Shown here: positions 34,000-45,458 of the stretch, piece after piece
Layout of the letters: each line of letters starts with the position of its first letter
Numbering within the stretch: position 1 is the stretch's first letter
NCBI GenBank assembly: GCA_933228895.1
Contig: OW121858.1
Location: 28,481,859-28,545,858, forward strand
Source of the DNA: Platycnemis pennipes
Taxonomy: Eukaryota; Arthropoda; Insecta; Odonata; Platycnemididae
Direction: 5' to 3'
Length of the DNA: 64,000 nucleotides
Translations under genes and position numbers: made by a program
Notes under the pieces: model-generated
The model's input: only the letters and a program-made list of their open reading frames with translations
What the model was told of the DNA's origin: nothing
Database searches by the model: none

Positions 34000-36900
34000 A
34001 TGTTTTCCAAAGTTTGATTTCAGTTTACACTTATATAACAAGATAAATAGAAGTTTGACGATATACCTTTCTCAGAAATCAGGAAAGAATTAGAACCCTA
34101 GGAAGTGGGTAGAGAGAATTGTTAGACGATTGTTAACTGCAAGTGTTTATTCCTTTACGGCTGATTTGGAAAAAATTCGTACATAAAGATATGTAATATT
34201 TAATTGCCGAATATTTGGGAAATAAGTCCCTCGATTGTATCTAAAGAATCACATTCTTAGGTTGAATGTACATTTTATTATGGCTTCAATATCCCAATAC
34301 TTTCTATGTAATGGCTATCATACAAAATACAATTTATTACTTGCATCTTATGTTGGTTTTCTGTATTTGATCCACTGGGCAACTATAAGTTTATAATGTA
34401 TTTTTATGAGTGACAATAGTATGTTATGACATATCAAGTAAAGTGTAAAGTTTTGATTTCATATAAATAGGACCAAATAGTCAGCATGATTACTGTACTG
34501 CTTATTTACATCCTAATTTTATGAGTTTGGTAATGGAGTTTTAATTGACATCAACTGATCTCCAGTGTTTTTGTTGTTAGTTGCTATTATTCTTAGATTT
34601 TATATTTCCTGATTTAAGTCCTAAAGTGCCAAGCGTTGCGAGTTTCTGCTAATTCTTTTGTTATTATTGTATTTTCGATATTGATGGGAGGATTCAAATT
34701 CTAGTGATACCTACATTTAGGTCTAAATGAAAATCGCACAACTTCCATAGAATTTCTATGCATCCACCTAGGGGAATGTAAGAATTATTTCATCTTTGGA
34801 AAATATTCCGTTACGGTAATTACTGCGATAATCAATTTCTTTCCTTTGCCGGTAGACATACTGTATCAAGGATACCAAACTCTTTATATGTTGGGACCAG
34901 GGCGGCCCAGCTTGGTCTGGGATTGCCGAGGAGCCCGGCCCTCTTCGCATACTCAGTCCTTTTCACCATTCACGAAGGGGCCCAAAATTTGTTTGCAGCC
35001 GAGGGCCTCCGTCGATATTAAACCGCCCCTGTTTGGGACGACGAAAAAGTTCTTGGGACGTGGTGGGTACGTGAGTTACTTGCGTATCATGTGTATCACC
35101 CGGATTCAAGTGGGCGGGGCGAATTTCGACTGCGTTCTGCGCCACCCCAAGATGACCCCCGAACTACTTCTTTATTTTATTATTATTTTTTTCAGTTTTT
35201 TCCATTGGCTGGGGGTGGGGGAAGTGGCCGTTCGCATTCAAATGTATATCCTGGGACCCTCGTGAGCGGTTGAGTACGTGGTGCCGTATTGTGTTTGTTT
35301 GCGATCTGTACTGCTTAATGCAGTAGAAAGTGTTTCAAGAATGTTTGTACGTTGACCTGTGTACATCATCAGTCGAGGTCAGTTATGTTATTCGTATACT
35401 TATTGCAGTTTATGAATTTTAGCATTTGTATGCGATGAAGTACTTCGGCATCTGATAGGAGACTTGTAAAATAAACTTACTGCTTCATCTTCATTCCTAT
35501 TTAAACAAAAGATAATTCAGTATTGCCCTGTGAAAGCTCTTGCGCACTTTTTGTAGACTTTTTCAAGGTCCCGAGGACCTTATACCTTATAATCGTGCCC
35601 GTTATTCTACATCAGAGTTATCGTAACCTAAGCCCGATTTGTAAGGTCAGTACTTTGTAAACGATCGCAGATACGCAGCCAATCTAATGTTAACTTTTAC
35701 CCGTTAAACATCAACTAAATGTCCTTTTGATGGCGTTTGTTATTTCAGAAATTAGGGTTATTTTTTGATTTATGTTTGTTTATGGTTCCTACGGTGTTTG
35801 TAAATGACCTTGTTGAATTCCTTTACTTTGTGGATGTGCTAGCGTAAACAATTTCACGGGTAAAGTGAGTGTACTTATAATATATTATAAGTGCAGAATG
35901 AATTTTCATCCAGACATGTTTATTACTTTTATTATAATGTTTGAGGATTGTAAAATGTGTGGTCACTAAAGAAAATCTGTGTTGTGACAGAACTCATTGG
36001 TCGGCTGAAACTATAGATTTATAATATTCTTGAATTTTGTGTGAATCAGAGAAGATTGCCCTGATAAAATGTTGGGTATTTGTCTTGTACTTTGGATGCC
36101 ATCAAGGGTTCCAAATCTATTCTGAATTGGGAGTGTTCATTCTCCACCTTTCAATGCCTTTTTTTATTTTAGTTTCAATGAGTTTGAACATTGAAGCAAA
36201 ATTATATACGTACCAGTAAAACACATTGAAGTGATGATACAATAAGAACATTTTCATTGTGCTATGGACCTGAACTTGTGTGCGCGTCTGTGCTAGTGTC
36301 TGAATCTGTGCTTTTGTGTGCATCTGTGACATTGTTAAAATTTGGACGACATTCAACGCTGTTCTCATCATTTCTGTGCTTGTTGTTTCATGGATTGATT
36401 AGCTAATTATTCACATATCTGGAATGTGAAGCCATTTGTATCATAGTGAGGATCAGCAATCTAATTGTGTACTGTGTATTATCAGGGAATTGTTATTGAC
36501 AACGTTGACAACACATTAAGTGTGTGATTTTGAACAAGAGTTATGGGACTGTTTGGTAATTAACTTGAAACTATGATGTATTTAAACTCATTGACTGATG
36601 AAAAATGGTTATGTATAATTTGGAATATATGTACTTACTGCTTTTAACGTAGTGTTTTATGATGTGATTGATGTGCCAGGGATTGAAATTCATCCATGCC
36701 CCTACTTGTTAAATTGATACTGATGGTATTATACTTCAATAGTAATATTTTAATCTAATTATTCTGAGAATCTACAAAGCATGCAGCAGATGTTAATTCA
36801 TTTGTTGTCTTAATCAGTACTATTCTTCTCAATCATCTGCAGCATATTTGATATTTTTGGTACTGATTGGTGTACAAGTGTACTAATGTTCACTTTTTTA

Positions 36901-38140
36901 CAAATTTTACTTTAGTCTATATTGCAGTGCATTTTTTGTGTAGTATGTTAATGACTGGTGGTTCTATTTGATCAACGTAAATAGTGTTTTTATTCGAAAA
37001 AAACATGCATTGATGTGAGTGTACCCGTCTTTTTGCCAATGATGGCCAAATATACGTCTTGATATGCAAATTTATCTTTCATTTAAGTATGAATTCCTAC
37101 GTTTTATTTTCAGAAATTACGCCGTTTTAGCATTGTCTGGTGATAACATACGTTTGCGCTGGATGAAGATGATTTTCAACAACTCCTTGTGCGAATTTGG
37201 GCAGTCTCAGAACAGGAAAAGTAGGAATTTTGTGCAATTTTCATTTCAGTGCCAGAATTGATAAACTTGTGCTGTTTGCCATTTAATAATTAGCCATATG
37301 TATGTGACTTCGACCGCTTCGACTTTCTAAAAATCTATAGCTTTAACTTTTGTCTAATTGAACAAATTTTACAGGGTCCATTCAGGATTGCTTTAATTCG
37401 CGCTGAAAACTGAATTCAATGAAATCATAAAATCAAAATAATAGAATAATAATGATTAAAGAATAGTATAGAGAAGAAAGAATTATGAAAGACCTAGTAA
37501 TGCCATCTGACGGTACTTAGTTGAACTACGTGCGCTCCAGTGCTGAAATTGCCTTTAAACTTCTGATGGTTTGGGGGGTCATTCTGGGATCGCTAGTGGT
37601 CTCTAGTTGTGAAACGCCACTGCTGAGTTTCACCTCTTTCATAAACATAGTTTCTTTTTACTCGAAGAGTTGACGCGCCCTGATGTGTATTGCTTGCGAG
37701 TGCATTAGCGGTGTATACGTTCCAATATAACGCTGATTAATGGTTCCTCTTTGAGTTTCAGCTGTGAAATTGCATTCTAGTTGATGACAGTAAAGTTCAA
37801 AGTGTTCCTGCAGTGTTGACAATAGTAGCACATACAGTATATATCTGATTTACGCGAAACATCAGTTCTGTTTCCCACTATTGCCATGTTAATCCCCGTG
37901 AAAAACGAATCGCACCACAACTAGCGCCGTGAGTGGCGACTTTTGTAAACTCAATAAAATGCGAGGTGGGTGACAGCGCGTCTAGCGGCCGACTCAATAA
38001 TCCTCTAATATAATATTCGTGGAGAAAACTTTCATACCCTCCGCCCTCGGTAGGGTTAACGAAATTTCGCTGATGTCGCGAGGTTGAGTCCGTGGGATGT
38101 TATGAAGGACGTGAAATTAATGCAATGATTGGTGTGTTTG
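34000..38140. other. Gene 1 intronic DNA without recognised features
   Basis: Part of the 13.6 kb intron between the second ZAD exon and the first identified linker exon of gene 1. A GC-richer patch at about 34880-35260 has overlapping short frames on both strands without a domain. CTGTGC/GTGTCTG-type low-complexity sequence occurs near 36270-36330. Extra small exons cannot be ruled out. Confidence 0.4.
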
Positions 38141-38142
38141 GG

Positions 38143-38430
38143 AGAGGACGTTATATGCTATGTATGTGCAAAAATATGGGGGTGTGTATGCGCTGGTATG
38201 TGAGATATAGGCTATGAAGTAATATCTTGCCACCCATCGCCGATTTTCCGATTTCGCAGTGGTGAGGATGTAATTTGGGATTACTATTGAGGCCAAACTA
38301 GCTGAAAATGACTTCAGTTTGTGGTATGTGATTGGTTAAGTTGCTAATTTTCTAAGTAAATTAAAAAATATTGAGAGATGAATGTGCTGCTAACGGAGAT
38401 ATATGCGCGGAAGCAAAATCTTACACTGTC
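38143..38430 (+). repeat. Dispersed repeat, copy 2
   Basis: Direct counterpart of 29828-30125 (same landmarks, diverged by substitutions and indels), about 0.6 kb downstream on the map from the second ZAD exon of gene 1. Confidence 0.7.
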
Positions 38431-39014
38431 CCGTATAAATGCAGGTTGGTTGCAAAACCTGCAGGATTTTAGACCTTGGGAAACTTTTATGCTGGATTAT
38501 GCTTTTGATGGCGTGGCGTTAATTTCAGCATAATAAATGCCCGTAAATTGCAAATAATGCTGTTTTGCATCGCGTATTGAGCACCGTATTAGGAGGTAAT
38601 TTTTGCGATGGTTCTCCTAATATTTATCATAGAAAGCGTTATTTCGCGTTATTATTATTGTTTGGGAAGATTTTACGCTTGAAGCGTAGTATTTGGGAAG
38701 TGTTCACGCTGGTGGACGATTTAGAAAGGTATTTCGAATGGTCGTTTAACAGAGGGACGTGGGATGGAAATCCGTGGGCTAAGTTAGTAACCGGTAAGTA
38801 CCATGAGTTTCTTATTTAAAATATATTTCTTCATTTTTCCAAAAACCACCTTGATTATTCTTTTAACTTATTGTTACACCTCTTAACAAATCAAGATGCT
38901 CCTTGCTGTTTCCAACCCCATTACAGCATAAAATCTTATTTATTAGCATACTGAGCATACCACAAAGGATGGGTTCAAGATATATAAATATACCATAGCG
39001 TGGTAAATAATTAC

Positions 39015-39185
39015 ATCATCACATTCTGTACTCCGAACTTGGTTTACCGGCCAGTTATTCCCTCTGATGCGACTGTCATAAACTTCCTGGTTCTCCACGC
39101 AATTTTGCTTGAAAAAGTGGAACTCCCTCAACTTGTCCAAGCAGACGGAACAAACCAGCCACGGATACAAAGCTTCCTTCAGAAC
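39015..39185 (-). CDS. Gene 1 ZAD exon 2
   Basis: A 171-nt phase-0 exon (57 codons); acceptor TTTTCTTAG, donor GTAATT. It carries the second zinc-binding Cys pair (LVCSVCLDKLREF) and the helical end of the ZAD (FFKQNCVENQEVYDS), then a short tail. The Cys pairs of exons 1 and 2 are 43 residues apart, as expected of the family. Unlike the gene 2 copy, codon 45 is TGG (Trp), so the frame is open through the donor. Confidence 0.88.
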
Positions 39186-39327
39186 CTAAGAAAACGAATG
39201 AAACCAGCAACGGTTTATTGAATGACAAAATAGTCCCACGGCAACCACGCAAACAATAACACCGGAGATTACAATTCATAAAAACACAAGTGGAGAACTG
39301 GTATAGAATTAAATGCAGTAGACTCAC

Positions 39328-39462
39328 CACTAACTGCAGCAGATCTTCTACTGCGCGTTTCACCACGAATTCGTCGTTATTACTTTCTTCTAGTATGTCA
39401 ATTAAACGACAACCGGTACTAAGGCACAACCTACATATAACATGCTCGCGTAATCCACGCAT
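39328..39462 (-). CDS. Gene 1 ZAD exon 1 (start of gene 1)
   Basis: Codes 45 residues from the ATG at 39462: MRGLREHVICRLCLSTGC... to LLQLV, then donor GTGAGT. CRLC is the first Cys pair of a ZAD (zinc-finger-associated domain), a treble-clef-type dimerisation domain at the N-terminus of many insect C2H2 proteins. An open frame continues five codons upstream but has no ATG. The 135 nt differ from the gene 2 exon at only one (synonymous) position. Confidence 0.9.
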
Positions 39463-40379
39463 AGTGACACTTTCCAATAGCTCACGATGAATACTATAGT
39501 TACGCTAGTTAAAAAAATAAACTAACAACTACTATTTAGTAACGCTAGTTAATCAGCAAACGACAACAATACAATATATTATCCACCTAATGAGTATGAT
39601 GAGCGAAATTAGTATTCGCGAAATAAAATTATTTCGTAATATTTAAAACTAGACGAGAAATTAGGGAATACAGCTTTAATTGTTAGGCTGGATTGACCAC
39701 ACGAAATACACAATGCAGAAAAAACGACTACATAACTCAAATGAAGAAATGACGATCGTTCGGCGACGATACATATTTATTATACATTATTTCACATCAC
39801 CACATTAAATCAAAAGTATTTTGTATGGAATTTCCAGCCGGGTGTAAAAGAAATAATAATGAAATCTCTTCAGGCTTCGTTTTATCATTGGGATTAAGTT
39901 GACGAAAATATTTTCGGATCAACGAAATATTGATTTGGCCTGGCATTAGTGGTAGGGGCAAAAGCGCGGGGGGCTGCGGGTGGACTGTGGGGTGGACGGT
40001 GTGCGAGAGAGAAAGACAGTGTGCGAGAGAGAGAGAACGACGTGATTCTTCAATAATGGCACTTAATGAACTGTAAAGAACAATTTTTACTTCAAAAATC
40101 ATAAATTTCTTTGAGAATTCATATGTTAATTAAAAATTTTATACTTGAGCATCTCTCGAATTTACAAGTTTGCCCACAAATTGTCGTCTGCTAGAGTCCA
40201 CGTAGCCAAATAGGAGTGCATCCCCCGTGGGGTGGACGGCGTCACCTCCTCTTCCTCAAAATACGCCATCTTCGCCATAGGGCCGGAGACGCTGGGGAAC
40301 AGCGTCCCCTCACTCCCATGTTATTGTAATGAAAACATATACCATGTTATTGTCATCCAACCCTGTAAAGCGCAAAGCC

Positions 40380-40401
40380 ATGACTCACTCGTGTGAGTCA
40401 T
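40380..40401. promoter_or_regulatory. Twin AP-1-like sites in an inverted repeat
   Basis: ATGACTCAC, a four-base spacer and GTGAGTCAT form an exact inverted repeat holding TGACTCA and TGAGTCA, the AP-1/TRE heptamer in both orientations. It lies about 0.92 kb upstream of the gene 1 ATG. Function is inferred. Confidence 0.45.
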
Positions 40402-40419
40402 CTGCACCGATAGTATTAT

Positions 40420-40553
40420 CACGGGGGGTCAACTGAAGGCGAGGGGGGGTGGACAAGAGGGGAGGTGCGGGGCGTTAGTTTGGGCCGGCATTTCGTAGAT
40501 GGCAGTGCAGTCGCTGTCGTCATGCGTGACGTAATGGAATGAGAGCCAATCAG
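40420..40553 (-). promoter_or_regulatory. Gene 1 promoter arm: CCAAT box, CRE-like site, C-rich block
   Basis: On the minus strand the order is CTGATTGGCT (inverted CCAAT, 40553-40544), TTACGTCA (CRE-like, 40534-40527), GC-rich sequence with CCGGCCC, then TCAGTTGACCCCCCGTG (40436-40420). The same items in the same order occur on the plus strand upstream of gene 2. Conservation across the inverted duplication suggests a shared core promoter. The transcription start is not known. Confidence 0.55.
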
Positions 40554-41189
40554 AAAACGAAAAGATTTTCTTTTTTTACAGTAGCGCACGATTTTATTTG
40601 CTTTATTAAAATTACATTTTCTTTCATTAATTATCAATGAAATATTACCATTGGTGAATTACCTTGACCAGTAGATGCAACGAGGTCGATTCGGTGAACT
40701 GTAACGGTGAAAATTAATGACTGAGGGATAAATAAATACAAGTAATAAGTTCACGAATTTTATTTAAATCATTTACTCATAGCTTTACATTATATACATT
40801 TCAAACGATACGATACAAAATATGTTACTGATTGGTATTAAAAAATGAAGAAAAAACACTATGACTAAAAATTGAGTCTGCAAACATTTTCATGCCAGAT
40901 TATTGCATATAAGTTCATACCATGTCAAGGAAATGGTATGCGACCAATAGAAATTATTTATAATTAATTAATTAAGAAATTATTAATAATTATGTAATAA
41001 AGACAATGTGTTACAGTGCAAAACCAAAGATCACTGGTATCAGCCTAGGAAATGTAAACATTAAACGCCATATAATAAGAATATTCACCAAGTCTTTCAG
41101 TGCTGGATAGTTTACCAATGAAAAGAATAGTTCACCAGGGAAAATCAAGGTGATTTTTTGGTACTAGTAATATGTTCTAACCTGACGAG

Positions 41190-41690
41190 AAAATTAAGGT
41201 ATTGGTATGCAGTACGTGAAAAGAAACTAGGAAAAAAAATTAGGAGGTGGAAGAGTTCTGTTGCCTGGGTAGCCGAGTAACCAGCAATGGACGCAGTAAA
41301 AGAAAAATTATCAGTAGAATTGCCGAGGCGAAAAGGAAATTTCACCAAAAGAAGATTCTGCTTGTGGCTGCAAATGCAAGCGTGGAAGTGAGGAAACATT
41401 TCATCAGAACATACGTCTGGATCATTGTACTGTATGGCAGCGAAGCATGGACGAATACAGCAGCAGAGGAGTCAAGGCTAAAAGCATTTGAAATGTGCAG
41501 CTACCGCAGAATGAAGATTAAATAGATTGACTGGGTAATTAATGAAGAAGTCCTAAGAAAAATGGGAGAAAAGAGAAGTTGCTGGGAAACTCTAAAAAGA
41601 TGGGGCAACTTAATCGCGTTCTAGTCGAGTGGAGGTCTGTGAATAACCAAAGTTAAGATTGTTTTCTGATGATGATGAGTTCCTGAGCGA
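41190..41690 (+). pseudogene. 3' end of a LINE reverse-transcriptase ORF (probably RTE clade)
   Basis: The frame from 41247 reads EEFCCLGSRVTSNGRSKR, IISRIAEAKRKFHQKK, VRKHFIRTYVW, LYGSEAWT and RLKAFEMCSYRRMK, then a stop, followed by IDWVINEEVLRKMGEKRS. This is the conserved C-terminal region of RTE-like endonuclease/reverse-transcriptase proteins. A GATGATGATGA tract near 41667 resembles an RTE 3' tail. It is 5' truncated and lies between the two divergent ZAD promoters. Confidence 0.75.
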
Positions 41691-41699
41691 TATGAATTC

Positions 41700-43000
41700 A
41701 AAAATTTTTCGCAGATAATAGTCATGTTTTCCAAGGTGTATTGTATAGATGTCATTATAAATTACCGAATTGTTGTTAACTCATTTACTTTACTTCATGA
41801 AGAACTCATCTATCATAGAATTACTAGTTTATAATCTGCAGGAAACTGTAGAATCCAGAATGCTCAAGAATTATCATGCTAAGAATGGAGAGTAATATCA
41901 TTGTGTGATAAAGCCTTTCAGCAACATGTAAATTCACATTCTAAAAAGCAAAGTTTTTAAAGTGACGTATCTACAAACACAGCAAGTGTCATTCACAATA
42001 GAAGTGAAAAGGAAATTCCCACGCTACCACGAGCCTAAAACATGGCAGGGAAAAATTCCATAGAACTAAGAATTCCATAATGAGCTCTTCTAGAAATACA
42101 AGTTAGCAAGCAAGCTACAATCAGCTTAAGTTTCAAATGAAAATCAAAAAATTATGATACAAAACCTGCTGTAAAATATCTCTACTGTATACAGAAAATA
42201 TTAGAATTAATAATGCTCAGGTACTATCGTACAAAAAAATGCAGAGTAATATTTTTAGTGATAAGCACAAAACCTTCCACCAACACCAAAATGCACTCTT
42301 TATAGATGAAGTTTTGACAACAATCTTGCTGAATCAGAGACATGTGATAGCTAATCTAATTCACAAGAATAAGAAACAAAAATTTAAGTCCCATGTTAAT
42401 ACCAACACAAAAGTTGGCTGGAGACAAATTATAAAAATGCACACATTTCCCTAAATTTGTAACATGATTATGCAAGAGCAGAATGTTTGCAGTTCTCCTT
42501 CCTACTTCTTATGGTAATTCACTGAATGTCATAATCAACTACTATCTCTAATTTGCTCTCTGCTACCCAAGCAATTGGTAGATGGAGCCAAAGGTAGAGA
42601 AGAGCAAATTTGATTTGATGATGATTAGTACAAAATTCTCATACTGACCTCAGTGGCAATTGGAAATTGAGTGCAGTTTAGAATTTTCTATCAAAAATCT
42701 ACTAAACTTAATTAAAATGCCAAAATCATTTTTGTTAAATTATTACAAAGCTGTACTGACAATTCTCTCTAGGCTCAAGATTCATTGGTCTCAGAAAAGT
42801 TAAAGGTTCACATGTATTGTGTCTCATTTGAAAATCACTCAAGAAAAATTCACAATTGGCTCTTACTTATCTTCATTACATCTACCAATTCCATTTTTTT
42901 CCACACCATTCATCAAGGGACAGTTAAAAATATAATCAGCTTTAATCACAGTTTTTCGTTCCACCTCGGGTTGACAGAAGCACTTGATATTTTAGTAATA
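41700..43000. other. AT-rich spacer between gene 1 and gene 2
   Basis: No domain, transposon terminus or RNA gene seen. Short frames only. Confidence 0.4.
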
Positions 43001-43028
43001 GTAATTTCACTGCTACTCTACCTCTTGC

Positions 43029-43096
43029 TCAAACTAAGATCTTCCTGGTGCTGATGTTTTCCAAGATTCTGTCGTTTCCAGTCCACTGATGATCAC
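43029..43096 (-). CDS. Candidate last exon of a small divergent gene
   Basis: After an acceptor-like TTTTTTGAAG, two bases complete a Gly codon begun by the exon at 43846. The frame then reads DHQWTGNDRILENISTRKI and reaches TGA at 43029-43031. The link rests on splice phase and an open frame only. No family is recognised. Confidence 0.3.
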
Positions 43097-43845
43097 CTTC
43101 AAAAAATAAAAGAGCTACTGTCAGCATAAAAAGGAGGAACTTTTGTGCCATAATGCCATCGATAACAGTGAAATCAACACTATGCGTACCTTTTCTTCAT
43201 ACAGTGTGTCGTGGACACATTAATTAATTGACAATTCCATCAAATCTGGTGGAGGTATTATTTATCTTTTCACTGTGAACACTGAAATAAAGAAAAACAA
43301 TTCTTAGAAATATGGAGGTCATGAAACACAAGGGCTCGAAATTTGATATTGTCACGTTCGACAGGTGTATTTCACAGAAAAGCAAGGAAATAATGAACAA
43401 AAACAATTAAGATGAGAAATGTGCCAAAATTACAAAGTAGCACTTCATATCCCACACTTATTAGGTTTCCATACACTTCTGACTGATACCACTTAAGTAA
43501 GGAACACATTGACGAAGTCTTTTCGACTGTGCAGATTTTAAGTTTAGATAAGCAGTTGTTACGATTTTAAAAACATGCAAAAAGAATGTCATGAGATCCA
43601 TAGTACACAACATTGCTGCATAAACTGTCTCCATTTCAAAATATATAAATAAATTCTAATAAAAGGATTTTTATGAAGAACAATCTGTCACTTGGGACAA
43701 ATTCAAATTAAATATAGGAAAATCTAAAGCGGGCAAAGGCATTTTCTTTGACATAAAGCAACAACCAAATTTTACTGATATTCGAGATACATTTTGAGCT
43801 AGCAGCGTAGAAAATTGATAGAATAAATAACTTTGAATAGCTTAC

Positions 43846-43932
43846 CTGATGTATTATTGACTTCCAGTTGACCCTCTAATCCGAATATTCTCCTCATTAT
43901 CACATAAGCTATATCTGCCACTTTCCAACCAG
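43846..43932 (-). CDS. Candidate internal exon of a small divergent gene
   Basis: An 87-nt exon between acceptor AAATTTAG and donor GTAAGC. The open reading begins after two bases: GWKVADIAYVIMRRIFG, then LEGQLEVNNTS plus one base. An in-frame Met lies at residue 12 of this stretch. It joins in phase with 43029-43096. It could instead be noncoding RNA. Confidence 0.35.
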
Positions 43933-44388
43933 CTAAATTTACTACCACTTCATGAAAATAAGAACATAACAAGGCATATTAATGTTGGTACCATTCCTTT
44001 AATTAAAGTCCACACCTAACCACTTAATCGTAAAATTTGAACATCTAATGGCACAGTACATAAGCCATCAACAGCACAGAGATTAACGTGAAGAATAAAA
44101 CATTGGTGATAAATGAGACCGAGGTATCACAAATATCATTAATTCAATATATTAACCATGAAAGATAAATTACATTATCAAATAGATAACTAAAACTGGC
44201 TTAAACAAACAAATTGTCTGGATACATAATGTCCGACATAGACTGGTTAAATAATACAATAATAATACGTTTACCAATTTATACGAAACATGTCGTAACG
44301 GTTATTTCAAGTAGCAGTCGAAATAACACTCTGTTAATATATTGAATACATATCGTCATCTCGTGAGAAAGACATTATGATTACTTAC

Positions 44389-44530
44389 CGAAAGTTATTC
44401 CATCAGAATGAACAGAATTCCGTCAAAAAGTCCAGAGACTGTTCTCTTCCGAAATACGTTGCACCAACCTTCCTCTCCTCAGCGGACATCTTGATCTTGA
44501 AATCTTCCTTTCTTCTACCGGCACTAGGCC
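44389..44530 (-). other. Candidate first exon of the divergent transcript
   Basis: On the minus strand an ATG at 44489 starts MSAEERKVGATYFGREQS and stops at a TGA close to a consensus donor (CG|GTAAGT, below 44389). That frame does not continue into the 43846 exon, so it would be an upstream ORF or a frameshifted start. It sits about 70 bp from the CCAAT/CRE module of gene 2, so that promoter may be bidirectional. Confidence 0.3.
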
Positions 44531-44560
44531 GGCACCGGTCTGTTTATCTCATCCGCTGCC

Positions 44561-44678
44561 CTGATTGGCTGGATCCGTGACGTCACCGATGTTAGCGCCT
44601 CTAGCAACTGCCGGAACCAACTACTACCCCACCGCACCCTCCTGTCCAACCCCCCTCACCCTCAGTTGACCCCCCGTG
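44561..44678 (+). promoter_or_regulatory. Gene 2 promoter arm: CCAAT box, CRE, C-rich block
   Basis: CTGATTGGCT at 44561-44570 is followed by TGACGTCA (44578-44585, a perfect cAMP-response-element octamer), CTGCCGG, a C-rich stretch and TCAGTTGACCCCCCGTG (44662-44678). It mirrors 40553-40420 upstream of gene 1. The CRE is perfect here, whereas gene 1 has TTACGTCA. Confidence 0.6.
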
Positions 44679-45168
44679 GTATTATCCCACTGGCGTCCCC
44701 CCACCTTTTCAGGGCCACTTTTACCCCTGATAAGAAGAGGTCAGCAATTTCCTTGGCTAAGCGACACCATTTCATGTATAATGTTCATACCGTAAGTTTT
44801 AGAACTCTACCAACCGCGATATTTTTCAGTTTACTCAATCCATATCATTTCCGTGAATTTGTTCCGCAGATGATAAATACGATAAATAATTTAGACAGAT
44901 ACAGTCGCCTAACGACAGTCATTTTCTTTACTTGGGTTAAGTTGACGTTTGTTGATCTCCTAGGAGTGTTTATTATGATCATTCCTTTCGGACATTTTAA
45001 CGTTGCATTTCCTAATTTATCGTTTCAAATAAATGAACGAATATTGTTTCACGAATGCTAATTTCGCTCATCATACTCATTCGGAGGATAATATATTGTA
45101 TTGTTGTCGTTTGCTGTACTAACTAGCGATACTATAGTATTCATCGTGAGCTATTGGAAAGTGTCACT

Positions 45169-45303
45169 ATGCGTGGATTACGCGAGCATGTTATATGTAG
45201 GTTGTGCCTTAGTACCGGTTGTCGTTTAATTGACATACTAGAAGAAAGTAATAACGACGAATTCGTGGTGAAACGAGCAGTAGAAGATCTGCTGCAGTTA
45301 GTG
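45169..45303 (+). CDS. Gene 2 ZAD exon 1
   Basis: Starts at the ATG at 45169 and encodes the same 45 residues as gene 1 exon 1 (CRLC zinc-binding pair included), ending LQLV before donor GTGAGT. Only one synonymous base differs from the gene 1 exon over 135 nt. Gene 2 is head-to-head with gene 1. Confidence 0.85.
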
Positions 45304-45458
45304 GTGAGTGTACTGCATTTAATTCTATGCCAGTTCTCCACTTGTGTTTTTATCACTTGTAATCTCCACTTCCGCACTGGTATTATTGTTTGGGTGGGTG
45401 CCGTGGGAATCTATTTTATCATTCAATAAACCGTTGCTGGTTTCATTCGTTTTCTTAG

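Noticed and set aside
34846..35273. Overlapping frames on both strands in a GC-rich patch
   Set aside because: No domain, no splice-supported exon, and both strands are open to a similar extent, which is typical of GC-rich noncoding sequence.
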